A stretch of DNA of 64,000 nt, from the NCBI GenBank assembly GCA_020746875.1, contig JAGTJL010000006.1, positions 124,001 to 188,000 of the forward strand. Reading direction: 5' to 3'. The notes below the pieces were generated by a model that worked only from the letters and a program-made list of their open reading frames with translations, was not told the DNA's origin and made no database searches. Below, piece after piece: positions 30,913 to 42,331 of the stretch; position 1 is the stretch's first letter, and each line of letters begins with the position of its first letter. The position numbers and the translations under genes are program-made. The stretch is from Rhexocercosporidium sp. MPI-PUGE-AT-0058 (taxonomy: Eukaryota > Ascomycota > Leotiomycetes > Helotiales).

Positions 30913-31031
30913 AGTAGAGATGGACACGGGAGGGATAGATCCTGTCGATATTACTATTACGTGGACCAAGTCGAGAACAAATGTTGTGGTTTTCTCCCGC
31001 TCCCTCAGTTTGGTCGTGAACACATGTATCA

Positions 31032-32250
31032 TTACACCTCACATAAATCCAACGCTTTATCCACATCGGACTTCCTAACAGCCGGTCCCAGCCCAATGCA
31101 AACAGCATGCAGCGCTAGATACTCAATCAAACGTTGCCTGATAAACGCCACATCCCTTCCCTCACTGCTGGGTTCATCATTCAAGGCTACAACATTTTTG
31201 CTTTCCAGATACTCTTTTACATCAACCGGCTCCAGCCACTCGCCCTCAAACCCCGGAAGCCAAGTATCAACCACTGTCCTCGTACGCCCAAACACCAAAC
31301 GATCTGGCTCTCGCTTATATGCCCTTGCTTCAAAGACGCTGCCATTCCCTTCGATGGTGCGGAAAATGGTGGGATGCTCAAGAGCCATCCTTGAGCTTGG
31401 ATTGGGGATGTTTGGAGGGACTTTCTGGAACAGGCTCCTCTCCGCTAGATGTCGCATGTCTTTAATTGTCATAGTTCGGAGGTGGAGAGAAAGTACGGGG
31501 TGAATGGTTGTGAGGTTTATGTTTGGATCTGACAGGAGCTGAACTCCACGCTCGACACAAGCGAGGCGGAAGCTTTGCGTGAAGGTTAGGTCTGACTGGC
31601 TGGCTGTCCAAGGGAAAATGGGTGAGGATGGCTGTGATATGAAGGGACTAGTAAGCTGCACACGTCTTTGTGGCACCGTGACATCGCACGAGGTAGCCGG
31701 GAAACCAATTTCCGTGGTCCGAACTGCCAGTCCAGGCATGGGCTGAACAGCAGCAGCTCTTTCGCAGGGAAGGCTGCCAACTTCGCTCTGGTCTGGGTAC
31801 GATGCTCCGTCCGTCCGTCCACCGATTTTGATATCGTTAGCAGTATGAGAATAGCTAGCGATCTCCATACCAGCTCTGCTTAATTCTAAGGACAACTTCG
31901 GTGAAAGGGTATTCGATTTAATGGCCATTTGTTGGAATTGGTTAAAGCTTTTAGTCGTTTTCTGCAGCGCGAACTGTAGATTTTCCACCTGTGCTTTCAA
32001 GCTGATGACTTCTGATTCTCTGCGACTTCTGTACGTCCTCTGAGCTATTCTTGAACGTTCTTTCTTCAACTGTTTGCCTCAACATTGGTATGTGGATCCA
32101 AAATAAGTGAAGGCTTACCGCAGAGTCGTCTTTGGGAGCAACTCCCGAATCATGCATTGCTTTCCTCCCTCGGCGAGCTTTTTGATTCCTTACTTCTTCC
32201 CCCATCTCTGTAATCACATCAACAATCCGCTTTCGGCTGGTAGGGATCAT
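31032..32250 (-). CDS. bZIP transcription factor with DUF3425-like C-terminus
   Basis: Exon 1 (32250-32119) and exon 2 (32069-31032) join phase 0 over a 49-nt intron to give 389 residues. The basic region is KKERSRIAQRTYRSRRE (residues about 46-62), with VEVISL-type heptads after it (EVISLKAQVENLQFALQKTT). The C-terminal half contains LHLRTMTIKDMRHLAERSLF and PPNIPNPSSRMALEHPTIFR, a pattern seen in fungal bZIPs of the AP-1-like/DUF3425 group. It lies tail-to-tail with the anion transporter (119 bases apart) and head-adjacent to the PLP enzyme. Which neighbour it controls cannot be seen. Confidence 0.9.
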
Positions 32251-32945
32251 TACAATTTGTCTTGAATGAATTGAAATTCAGACATCAGAATATTTCAAGC
32301 ATCATGTGTCGGGTCATGAAAGGCCCTAAAGGCTCGAACTTACTTCACTTAAAACTGCTCGGAATGGATTTGAGAAGATATAGGACAACTAGATGACAGA
32401 ATGACAACAAGTTGAAGATAAATTGGAGACAGCAAAATTACGGAACGCTTACAAATACAAAAATCTGACAAGTGGGGCACGGTCTGGCTCAATTTGACGA
32501 ACAGGAAAGCCGCCCTGACATACACAACTATGGAACAACTTTAGGCAAGGTCAGATATCTATGCCGTCGGTCTTGAACTTGAGAACAGGGTAAAAGGACT
32601 CGTAGGGGGATGGAACCCGAGAGCAATCATCGGCGAGGTCCACAAGTTCATATTTGATACCTCCTTTTCTCGTCATGCTGTTTGACAAACATGCAGAGCA
32701 GTTTATAGGGGGGGGGGGTGAGGACTAGCGTATCGCTGCGCTGGGTACATTCTGCATTATCAGCGTACAGCGGGTCAGATCGTCATTGCGGATAAATGTT
32801 CATTCTGACGCTCCGTTTTCATCTTCATTGATATTGTCCCAATGCTTCTCCTATATAACAGCGTAGCGCGCTCACTTGACTCCATTGACATAATGTGTAT
32901 CTGCACTGCGTTTGGGAACAGGTCCCAAGGTATTCACTAGCCTGC
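32251..32945. other. Intergenic with a 10-base G run
   Basis: This is the 5' region of the bZIP gene and the 3' region of the PLP enzyme. It holds a run of ten G (32708-32717) and a TATATAA string near 32851 that faces no recognised gene. Confidence 0.5.
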
Positions 32946-34517
32946 TCAGGTCAGTATCATATTTTCGAAGCCAAGGCAGTCAATTGCTATAAAGTAAACA
33001 AACCTTCTCAGTCCCTCGGCAAGCGTGTCCCTATCCTGACTAAATACCAACCGAAAATGCCCCGGTATCTCTCCATGTTCTTCACGGGGATGAACTCCGA
33101 CACCAGTATCCAATAGTTTCTGTGCTAAGGAAAACTCTCTCTCGGAATCTGACTGCTCATTGTTCAATTTTGCAGGAAGCCAGGGGCTGAGATCGACATA
33201 AAGGAACAACCCAGCATTTCTACAGTCTCGTCAGCACTAGTTCTCATTCATAGAAAGTGCATATAGAACATGCCCATGCCCAGCATATTTTATTCCAGCT
33301 TCATCCAGTATTCGTGTAGTGAAAGAGCGGCTTTCAGCAAGCCTCTGCCTGGAAAGAGACATAAATCGCTTGACGAAGTCGCGATCCTCTAGGATCGCAA
33401 TCCCAATGGCAATAGACATGCCCGATGGACTGTGGAATCGCATGTTGGCTGCTACTGACTTCCTTAAAAGCACGTTAGGTGTAATCAAGGAGCCAAGCCG
33501 GAGTCCAGCTGCAGCGAAGTCCTGAAAATGTTCTTTAGAATTGCCTGTGGGAGCCCAAACACAAAAGGACAGGTCTACCTTGCTCATTCCATAGAAAATG
33601 TGCAGCCTTTCGACATCAATGAGGCCAGTTGGGTCAATTGACAGGGCAGATGTAAATACGGGCAGATCCGGGCTCCCTGTGTCGTAGACCGAGAGTGCGT
33701 ATACTTCATCACTGATCATGTGAATGGATTTTTGCTGGCAGAACTTCATCAAGGCTACCAAAGTGGAAGTAGGATAGCAACGACCTAGAATTGAAGTTTA
33801 AACAAGACAATCTAGTGTATTCAAATATGCTGGATACTTTGGCATACCTAGCGGGTTATGTGGATTAACAATCAGAATCGCCTTGACTTCAACACCATTC
33901 GCTGACGAACGATCGAAAGCCGTCTGGTACTGTTGTACAATCTCTGGAGAGAACGGATCGATTCCCTCGTTGTCAGTATATACGATGTTCAGCCCAGCAG
34001 TGTTTCCAAAGTCCAGTTCGAACCGACCATATATGGGCCGACTCACGAGGATCCCATCTCCAGGATCTCCGAGGCTCAAGCCGACCATCTCGTGGATTGA
34101 GGTGAGTGCGCTGCCAGTGAGGATTTGTGAAGGCTCAATCGGTGTGTGAGGGATGAAATATTCATTCATGTGAGTGGCCATAGCTACTGGGAATCGTGGC
34201 CCACCCATTGTGCTGAAACGGTAGGTGAAGGCAAGTGAGGGTATCCGAACCTGTAACAAAATAAGTATTATTCTAACACGTACGCAATGGTCACATACGT
34301 TCTGAGCCACAAAACTTTCCAGCTCATCTTGTACCAGACCCTAGAAGGTCAGTGAAAGTTTTCTGATGAGTGATTTGTGTCTCACATTTTCTGCTGTTCC
34401 GAAGGAGATGACTCCCGATGGATTGGTGATCTTGTCGTAGCGGTTGTTGCCGCCAGGAGCGAATCGCCATGGTATGTCCTGACTTGCCACGCTTTTGGTT
34501 CCTCGTCGAGACAACAT
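32946..34517 (-). CDS. ACC-synthase-like class I/II aminotransferase (PLP enzyme)
   Basis: Six exons (34517-34386, 34340-34299, 34250-33848, 33784-33579, 33521-33274, 33219-32946) give 434 residues, the usual length for 1-aminocyclopropane-1-carboxylate synthase-like enzymes. Motifs in order: GVISFGTAENGLVQDELESF, NPHNPLGRCYP, SDEVYALSVYD, the PLP lysine in FYGMSK (Lys261) followed directly by DFAAAGLRLG, and NAGLFLYVDLSPWLP. Intron 5 needs a GC-AG border (donor GCATGT at 33273); no GT donor keeps frame. Intron 4 (33578-33522, 57 nt) lacks stops and follows the catalytic lysine codon. The last codons (FVYFIAIDCLGF...) may be intron sequence if another small exon exists. True ACC synthase uses S-adenosylmethionine; aminotransferase activity is the alternative. 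The neighbouring Mup1-like permease fits a methionine theme. Confidence 0.88.
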
Positions 34518-35442
34518 CGTCAGACAAAGCAGTGGGAATTCCTATGACTGACCTAGAGTACCCAGTAGCAATGGATTCAAGTCAACCCTCCCGTCAGTCT
34601 GTTCACAAGATATTCGTCTGTTGCAAAACAACGATAATGCTAGACAAGGTTCGTTTGAAATATCGAGAAATTTCTACTTGGAAGAAAGCTTCTCCATGCG
34701 TACCAAAAGAGAGAATAGTCACCAGCGCTCCCTGTAGAGTACGATCCACACCTCAGCCATGTAGTTCGGACGGGCTGTTGGGCCATTCCAAGGATTTCCA
34801 CTCGCATCTTGACACCCGAAACAGATATTGCTTTGATTAATCAATATTTAGAACAACATCTGCGGAAAGACGAGCAATGAAATGCACTCAAACAGTCGCA
34901 ATTTAAGCGGCGGAGGAGGCGAACGGGAAGCGAAGAGTGGGATGGGGGCGCAGAAAGCGGGAATCTTACAAGAAAACATACTAGTCTGAAAGAAGATAAT
35001 GCTCTGATTGGACCATTTCTGTGAGCTGAGGAAATCCAAATTTCACCTGAAATCACGACGCCGACATCCATGTTATCGTTCCACCAACAACAGAGTCGAC
35101 TCAGAGGCAGGGGCCATCAACTCTCTTAGATTTCCTTGAACCTGGCTGCATCTGTATAATGGTCGGATTGGCCCAAGATATCCATGTTTCTGGCCAGCTG
35201 CCTATCTATTGAAAGAGGGGTTGGGGGTATCTCGAGCTCTGGCTCTGTTGCTACTCTTATCATGATCTCTCTTGTATTTGCTTCCACGTCAAGGATCAAT
35301 GAAACCATATTCCACGCCTCTCTTATCTCTCCCAAGTGAATAGACATGGAGAGATTCCAGGTATCAGGCAGGAGTATATAAAGATTCAACAATATCCCGC
35401 GCTATCTTTTGTCCTTCCGCGGACTCAAACATCGACATTAAG
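34518..35442. other. Divergent intergenic between PLP enzyme and permease
   Basis: About 0.9 kb between divergent genes, without a supported gene. Short open frames on both strands have no features. The right end holds a good TATA box, listed separately. Confidence 0.5.
35375..35382 (+). promoter_or_regulatory. TATA box of the Mup1-like permease
   Basis: TATATAAA lies 61 bases before the start codon. It is followed by a C/T-rich stretch (CTTTTGTCCTTCC), as in highly inducible fungal promoters. Confidence 0.5.
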
Positions 35443-37354
35443 ATGTCTTCGACGATCCAACCCTCAAATAGGGATGCAAATATCGCCATGTCTGATCTTA
35501 AGCGTCATAACCTCGAGATCCAGAGAGCGGTGACACAGAGCACATTCTCTCCCGACGAAAACGAGAAGAACAACTCGGTTGAAGCAGGAGAGCTTACCTT
35601 TGCAGAAGACACTGCTGGTGGACTCGGCCGTCATCTTGGCGTATTTTCAACCACTTTCCTGATGTGTGTTCCACTAACCCACCCTTTTGGAGATACCGCC
35701 AGCTGACATCTGCAGCATTGGAAGAATCATCGGCTCCGGAATCTTCTCTACTCCGTCCAGTATCACGAAAAGTACTGGCAGTGTTGGTGCTGCCATGTTT
35801 ATGTGGGTCATAGGGTTCATCATATCCATGGCAGGACTCTTTGTCTGGCTCGAATTCGGATGCATGATTCCTCGAAGTGGAGGCGAAAAGGTTTACCTCG
35901 AGGCATCGTACCGCCGACCCAGACATATGACCAGTATCCTCTTTGCAATTCAGTCCGTTCTTCTTGGGTTCTCGGGTTTGTCATCTCGTCAATGCTTGTG
36001 ACGCTTGCTGATATTTCTAGCAGCAACTGGATGTATTACATTCGCATCCAATATTGTCCTCGCAGCAGACACAAAGGTTTCAGAACACACTTCGCGGGGT
36101 ATTGCTGGTGCAGCAATGGTATTCGTGGCTTTCATGCATGGCTTAACTCCAAAGCTAGGAGTAAAGGTCATGAATGTCGTCGGTGTCTTGAAGATTGGGA
36201 TCGTGGTCTTTATCGTCGTCACCGGATGGGTCGTCCTCGGCGGAGGTACTCGTATCAAAGATCCCCATGCGAGCTTCAGAAATGCATTCGAAGGTTCTGT
36301 CAGACACAGTAACCCATACGCTACGGCGTTATACAAAGTCTTGAGTTCTTTTGCAGGGCAAGTTCAGTATCTCAGTTGCTCAATCATACATCCGAGGGAT
36401 GCGCTAACTCAATTTTTTTGAAGTTGGTCAAACGCTGCGTACATCTTGAACGAAGTCAAGAACCCTGTTCGAACTTTGAAGATTGCTGGACCTTTGGCCG
36501 TAACAACCTGCGGCTTGCTATACATTTTTGCCAATATCTCATACTATTCTGCTGCTACGCCTGCTGAGGTCTCTGCAAGCGGTGTTACTGTGGCGTCGTT
36601 CTTCATGATGAAGGTTTTTGGTAAAACAGCTTCAAGAGTGCTGAGGTAATTTCCCTCCTTAAGCCCTTCTCACGAGAATTTTGCTGACAATTCCTGTAGC
36701 GTTTTTGTTGGTATATCTGCATTGGGAAACGTGTAAGTTACGATGATTTTCTTCTCAGTCCCCCTAAGAGATTTGCTGACCTTTATATCTAGCATGACGG
36801 TAACATACGCCCACGCAAGGGTAAACCAAGAGATCGCAAAGGAAGGTGTTTTACCTTTTTCAAGCTTCTGGGCCAGCACATGGCCAATGGGAGCTCCCAC
36901 CGGTGGTCTTTTTCTCCACTTCGTACCCAGCATCATTATGATAACAGCAATCCCATTTGGCGACGCATACAACTTCATTATCGACGTTGAAGGATACCCA
37001 CGAGCGATCGTGTTCTTCTCCGTTGTTGTCGGTCTTTTTCTTCTTCGCTGGAAAAAGCCTTTCGCTGAGCGTCCATTCCGAGTGTTTTTGCCGATCGCGG
37101 GGTTCTTCTTGGTTGGGCAGTCGTTCTTGCTCGTTGCTCCCTTCTTACGACCACCTGGAGGCAAGGGAGATACAAGCCAGCCATACTGGGCATATCCTTT
37201 AGTGGGAATTGGTGTCATGATTTTAGGGTTGGTCTATTACGTTATTCTGGTGCATATTTTGCCAAAAATGGGCAATTATTCTTTGAAGCGTGAGAAGATT
37301 GTGCTTGCTGATGGCACTCATGTCATGAAATTTGTCAAGAGTAAAGAAGAATGA
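35443..37354 (+). CDS. Amino acid permease, Mup1-like (LAT/high-affinity methionine permease group)
   Basis: Six exons (35443-35663, 35716-35975, 36021-36357, 36424-36645, 36700-36732, 36793-37354) join in frame to 544 residues. Signature segments are GVFSTTFLIIGRIIGSGIFS at the first span, FGCMIPRSGGEKVYLEASYR, WSNAAYILNEVKNPVRTLKI and VTYAHARVNQEIAKEGVLPF. Twelve spans are expected. Intron 3 (36358-36423) has a GC-AG border with the textbook GCAAGT donor and a GCTAAC branch site. The first splice uses GTGTGT and restores FLIIGRIIG exactly. The group includes methionine and other neutral amino acid transporters of the plasma membrane. It is divergent from the ACC-synthase-like enzyme, which suggests supply of methionine or a related amino acid to that enzyme. 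Confidence 0.92.
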
Positions 37355-37535
37355 AGGGGGGAAAGCGAAACGACGAAGATAGATGTGCTGAACCTGAGAT
37401 GAAAAGTGGAAGCACTGGAAAGTAATCACAGGACCTGAGGTAGAGAAAATACACTTTCCCTAGCATTTCACTCTTCCGCAATCGCTTGACACTGTCGTCT
37501 GCCCCGGTTATCTGTCCCAAAGTCCCGCCTCTGAC

Positions 37536-38801
37536 CTACACACCTATCACCTGGAGTGATTTGACGAGATCAACAACACTCTTCTCGAAACCCATGAATT
37601 CAATGCCTAGAACTTTCGTGCTGTTCTCGTTACTGAACCCATAAGGTCCCTCCTCAGGGTACCCGCCACCACTTGCCTCCTTATCTGGCAACTTGTCTTC
37701 GAACTCAGGGAAGTTTTTGCGGAGAATATCTACAATCTCTTTGTTACAGAAGTGGCTCGCGACAGTGAAGAAACGCTTTCCAGCAGCTTCATCTACCTCG
37801 AAAGCTCGCACATGAGCAAGGGCGACATCGCGGACGTCTGCCCAGAGGTAGTTTCCTGTTTCTGGGATGACGGGTCCCTTGTATTTACCCGTGATGAATT
37901 CAAAGAAGCGGATGTTGGAGGTGTTGAGCTTTGAGATATCGTCGATGCAGCTGGTTATCGGGCCTACCACGAGGGGTGGGCAAATGGTAGCCAGAGTGAA
38001 GTTTGGACGCTCGTCCTCCATAAATTTCCATGCTGCTTTCTCCGCGAAGACTTTGCTGCCTAGATAATGATCAATGACCTGTCTTTGATTTCACGTCGCG
38101 AAAATTTATTTGACAAACCTCGATAGCCATTTCGAACATCTTTCAGAGCTGCTTCATAGCTCACAGGATTCCAATCTGCCTCGGAATATATTTGCTTTGG
38201 GTCGTTTGGCTTGATACTATCTACAATGGATGCGATCGATGAGGTGATGACTACTTTCTTCACTGTAGGTGCATGCTCTTTGATGGCTTTTAAGATACCT
38301 ACACAATAATGAGTGCGCTTTATTTTTAATAAGAAAAAGAAGAAAAAAAAAGAAAATGGAGGTACTAACTTGTTGTGCCGTGGAGAGCAGGATCGAGGAG
38401 TTCGGATTTGATATCTTTGACGTTGAAGTAGAACTAGCCCCATTATCAGTTGTTGAGCACGCGATGTTGAAATTCTATAACCTACCGGAGACGCTGTATG
38501 GATTACCACCTCGAATGGAGGCTCGGAGACCACTGCATGATCAAAAGCTCCTTCCTTCCCAACGTCTTCAACAATCACGAAGTCGAGCTTGGAAATCGGG
38601 ACATTCGGATACAAGGTCTGAAGCTTCGACACCTTTGACTGAGACCTCACTGTCGCCACGACCGAATGTTCGTGATCTAGTAAGATGCCGATCATTTGTG
38701 ATGCGATGAAGCCGCTCCCACCTGCCATTTTTTATTTAGTTAATCCACCAATCAGTGAACGGATTGAGTGAGGAACAACCTGTCAACAGAACGCGAGACA
38801 T
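37536..38801 (-). CDS. NAD(P)-dependent extended SDR (Gre2/dihydroflavonol-reductase-like)
   Basis: Five exons (38801-38780, 38721-38486, 38433-38370, 38298-38119, 38059-37536) join in frame to 341 residues. The first exon is only 22 nt and encodes MSRVLLT. The next completes the Rossmann motif TGGSGFIASQMIG. Later features are VIHTASP, SELLDPALHGTTS, VVITSSIASIVDSIKPN, and the catalytic pair in YRGSKVFAEKAAWKF (Tyr-X3-Lys). The substrate end has YLWADVRDVALAHVRAFEVD. The 22-nt first exon is easy to miss, and an in-frame ATG at the start of exon 2 would give a wrong, truncated start. Relatives reduce aldehydes, ketones or methylglyoxal with NADPH. The substrate is unknown. It is convergent with the permease. 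Confidence 0.92.
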
Positions 38802-40046
38802 CTGATCGAATTTCTAGATTAAATACTTTGTTTGGCGAGGCCTTCGGAATGCTTATTGGATTGTTTTTGGCGGAAATGTTGAACTCAAGACTGTCGTTGT
38901 TGATGTGTCAAGTATTATCACGAAGCAGAATGCGGAGAAATGAAGTTGGTGGATGAGCATGTGGGGCACCTAACGCGAGCCACATACTGTCGGGTTAGAT
39001 GTTAGCGAATTGTTGCTTAATTCTCCGAGTTGATTATAGATGTATATATGAGCCATCCTGGCCGGCTTCCTTAGAGTGTGAAGTGCGACAAGTTACCATC
39101 CTTACGAAGAATCGACTGCGACGAGAACGGATGCGACTTGAGTGAGTTTTAAGAATGGCCAAGCGAGGATCTTTGGGGGATCCTGAGGGACTCAGAATAT
39201 TCGCCTCAAGGTTCTTACAGAATCTTGTCTGCAGCTTTCGTGTCGAGACTGGTACAAATCCAGAAAAGATCAATTAAAGAGAGCTGGCGCGGACTCGCTT
39301 GCGTCGCTTGGAAGTCAACATACCCCTATATGTAAAGCTTTCCAGAACAAGACCTGGTATACGTAAGCTGCAGCACATGAATAGCAACAAATTAGACTTT
39401 CATTTTCGCGAGCTTAAGCATTCAAACCGGGATGGCTGATCCAGATTCAGGCGAAGTCAAAGCTTCAAGTACATGACTATGCTCGTCATCTAAATTTCCG
39501 AGAAAGTGAGCCTCGTAGCCACTAATCAGAATACTCTATTCGTCATGGACTCTTGGATCAATCCGTGATCTACCTCACTAGCCCTAGATTCGCAAAGCCC
39601 TATGATCTTAAGAGACTGCCATCCGACACATCCTTGCCGGCAAGGATTAAGTGAGGTGTTTGGTGGAAAAACATTCGTCTTTCTAGCATCACCGCTTTTT
39701 GACACTGACCCCCTCATAACAATCAATTTAATTTTTCAGTCTTCGTGTAGTATTATCCGTTTCGTATATATATTCACGAATTTTACTATGTCATGAAAGA
39801 CTCTGTTCTCATCACATTATTTTCTCTTTTTGGTCCTTCTCACATTCACTGGTGGAATTCACTTACGTTCTCTCGGAAATGTATTCTTCACCTTTCTGCA
39901 GAGCCCTTCTGGTCAGCAGTTTACTCTTTCGCGAAGCCAGTGTGTACCTGTGCAAGTCGAATTAAATAGTAGACTAATGGGATGCAGTTGCTTTACCCAC
40001 TTACGATGTCGACGAGACGCTCCATGTAATTACGTCGACATCTGAC
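38802..40046. other. Intergenic, no gene recognised; possible 5' exon of SGNH gene at right end
   Basis: About 1.2 kb. The left part shows nothing convincing. At 39793 an ATG opens MKDSVLITLFSLFG, which looks like the start of a signal peptide and could be spliced to the SGNH hydrolase just downstream. I could not prove the junction. Confidence 0.4.
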
Positions 40047-40769
40047 ATGTCAAGCCACTTTGTTCCTAGGATCTTCGCAACCTCAGCATCCCTCCGTATA
40101 CTCGCTCTCGGAGACAGCATAACATACGGCTTTAACGAAAGGCCATCAAACTCCTACCGAAAGTTCCTTCAATGCTCACTCTCCACATCTGGTGTGGCTG
40201 CAACGTACATCGGCTCAACCACCAGCGGCGACTGGTCAAACAACGCAGTCGACGGCTATGTCGGACAGGCAATCGATCAGATCGGTGTCTCGGCTTCGTG
40301 GATCCTGACTCAGACTCCGCCTCCGAATTTGGTGCTCTTGCATGCTGGGTCTAATGACATTCTTCACTCGGTTGATGTAGCGACGGCACCTAAGAGGCTG
40401 GGGAGCTTGATCGATAAAGTCGTTGCTGCTACAGGTGCTTCAGTCCTGGTTGCTCAGATTATCAAGCTCGGTGAGGGGTACACGGAGTACAATACTTTGG
40501 TTGATACTTACAACGCTGCCATTCCTGCTATTGTTGCAAAGAGAGCTGCGGCTGGGCAGAATGTGGCTGTGGTTGATATGAGCGGTCAAGTCTCAGCGGG
40601 TGAACTTATCGATGGCATTCATCCTATTGCTGCTGGTTATCGTAAGATGGCTGCAGCTTGGCTCTCCGGCCTGAATGCATTGAGTGTGAGCAACGTTACG
40701 GGAGAGTTCGAGGATTTGGGTCCTAGCGCTGTTCCGAGGAGTGGAAACTGTGCAGATCTTGCTGCTTGA
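40047..40769 (+). CDS. SGNH/GDSL-family hydrolase
   Basis: The frame encodes 240 residues from MSSHFVPRIFATSASLRILA. Block I is ALGDSITYGF (catalytic Ser near residue 24), block II has a Gly region around TTSGDWSNNAVDGY, block III is LLHAGSNDI (Asn), and block V is DGIHPIAAGYRKMA (Asp and His). All four catalytic blocks are present. Enzymes of this fold are esterases or carbohydrate deacetylases, and most fungal ones are secreted. This model lacks a signal peptide, so the true N-terminus may come from an upstream exon (MKDSVLITLFSLF at 39793) joined at CAG just before SLRILALGDS. The length fits the family either way. The short C-terminal extension (GPSAVPRSGNCADLAA) is unusual. Confidence 0.85.
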   Translation: MSSHFVPRIFATSASLRILALGDSITYGFNERPSNSYRKFLQCSLSTSGVAATYIGSTTSGDWSNNAVDGYVGQAIDQIGVSASWILTQTPPPNLVLLHAGSNDILHSVDVATAPKRLGSLIDKVVAATGASVLVAQIIKLGEGYTEYNTLVDTYNAAIPAIVAKRAAAGQNVAVVDMSGQVSAGELIDGIHPIAAGYRKMAAAWLSGLNALSVSNVTGEFEDLGPSAVPRSGNCADLAA

Positions 40770-40952
40770 AGGACGGATGACATTTTCCTGTGTACATTTG
40801 CAATTGTAACCGCACGATGGACGACAGTTGACAGCTCTCCCATGCTTTTAGACCCTACCAACAAGTATTGTATTGAAAAATGGTGCAATGATTTCATTCG
40901 GAGATTTCATTTCAGACTATACCCAGGTTCTATAATCAAGACGTTTCATTGT

Positions 40953-41923
40953 TCAAGCATTCCGTCTCTGCGATACTCTGGCCATCTCAGCCCCAACAGG
41001 AATAAACTTCTGCACAATCATGTCCTGCAGATCATATCAATATTCACGAATAAGAAATGCAGTTAGGGAGACCAACTTTCACAAATTGCGGCGACAGGAA
41101 CCATGCCCAGCTCACCAGGGACGCATTTCCCCCAACCCATACCATCCCGGAACTTTTCTTCTCGACCGCTCGCACTACCTGCGTCGCGAACTCTTTCGTA
41201 GTAATCCCGTCAGTCTTTAGATGGCCGTCAAACACACCATAGATCAATGATCGGATGGGAAAATAATATGACGTTTCTGGTATCTCGACGTGGTCGGGTT
41301 TGCTGTCGGAGGTACTGTTGACACCCATCGTGACGAGAGTGATGGTCCGAACTCCCAGTGTTTGCAGTTCGAGTCGCCAAGTTTCGCCAGCCGTGGTGAG
41401 AGCTGCTTTTGAGGCGTTGTATGCGCCTGACTTATCAACAGACTTCATTTGAGTTAGGAATTTGAGACGTCTACTTACTCAAAAAAGGCATGTGCACCAC
41501 ACAATTTGCGGAACTGTTGTTCACAAGACAGCCCCTGGCTTTGATGAGAAGCGGAGCAAAAGCCTGCATCATAACCATCGGTGCGAAGAAGTTGAGGTCG
41601 AATATCTTCTTGGCTGCTTCTATAGAAGTGTCTAGTCCTGGTGCAGAGATTCCAGACCCGCTGTTGTTGAGAAGGACATCGAGTTTCCCTCCTGTTTCTT
41701 TGGTGACGGCATCGACGGCAGCAGAGATTGAGGATGCAGATAGAACGTCGAGAGTTAGGACGGTGACGTAAGCGGCTTTTGAGAGAGTTTCTGGGATCTT
41801 GGAGGGAGTTCGCAAGGTTGCGAAGACGTGATAGCCTTTCTCGTGGAATTCTTCTGCTAGGCCTGCTCCAATGCCACCAGCAGAGCAACCAGTTATCAGA
41901 ACCGACTTTCGTGAGATAGACAT
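40953..41923 (-). CDS. Classical short-chain dehydrogenase (Ayr1/17beta-HSD-like)
   Basis: Exons 41923-41479, 41426-41077 and 41024-40953 join in frame with two 52-nt introns to give 288 residues. The cofactor motif TGCSAGGIGAGLAEEF starts near residue 11, and FATLRTP fits an NADP-preferring arginine. Later segments are NNSGSG, LVNNSSANCVVHMPFLS and the catalytic AYNASKAAL (Tyr-X3-Lys) formed across the first splice. The tail is QKFIPVGAEMARVSQRRN. The closest well-known group is the NADPH-dependent 1-acyldihydroxyacetone-phosphate reductase-like SDRs, often found in fungal metabolic clusters. The substrate is unknown. It is convergent with the SGNH hydrolase. Confidence 0.92.
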
Positions 41924-42331
41924 TGAATGCGAGACTTTCCAGTTAAAGCATACAAGCTGAGAACTGCATATGACATCTTTCGGAGCAGACTGGCGATCTT
42001 ACTTATATGCGAAAGTATATGAGGTCCATGAGCAGGAGACAGTGCCGGATGTTCATGCACGCTTGGAAGCGACTCGACCCCCCCTGTGGGTGCTGACCGC
42101 TACGCCCGAAATGGAATACAAATAATATCTTGGCCTCTAGCTTGCGGCGAAGTCAGGATCGTGAGATGCACAACTTCTGTCACTTGACACATGATCCTCA
42201 AGCAAGTTCTGGATAGGCAAAAGTTGCGTGAAATAATTCGTTGCACGGTCGGAGATTGCTTGTTCATCATCTCTTCACGCCGGAACCCGACTGAAGAAGA
42301 CAATGGTTTAACACGCCAAGGATTCGATAGA
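41924..42331. other. Divergent intergenic, nothing seen
   Basis: This is the promoter region between the SDR (-) and the next regulator (+). The regulator frame is open further upstream to an ATG at 42191, so its true start may lie inside this stretch. Confidence 0.5.
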
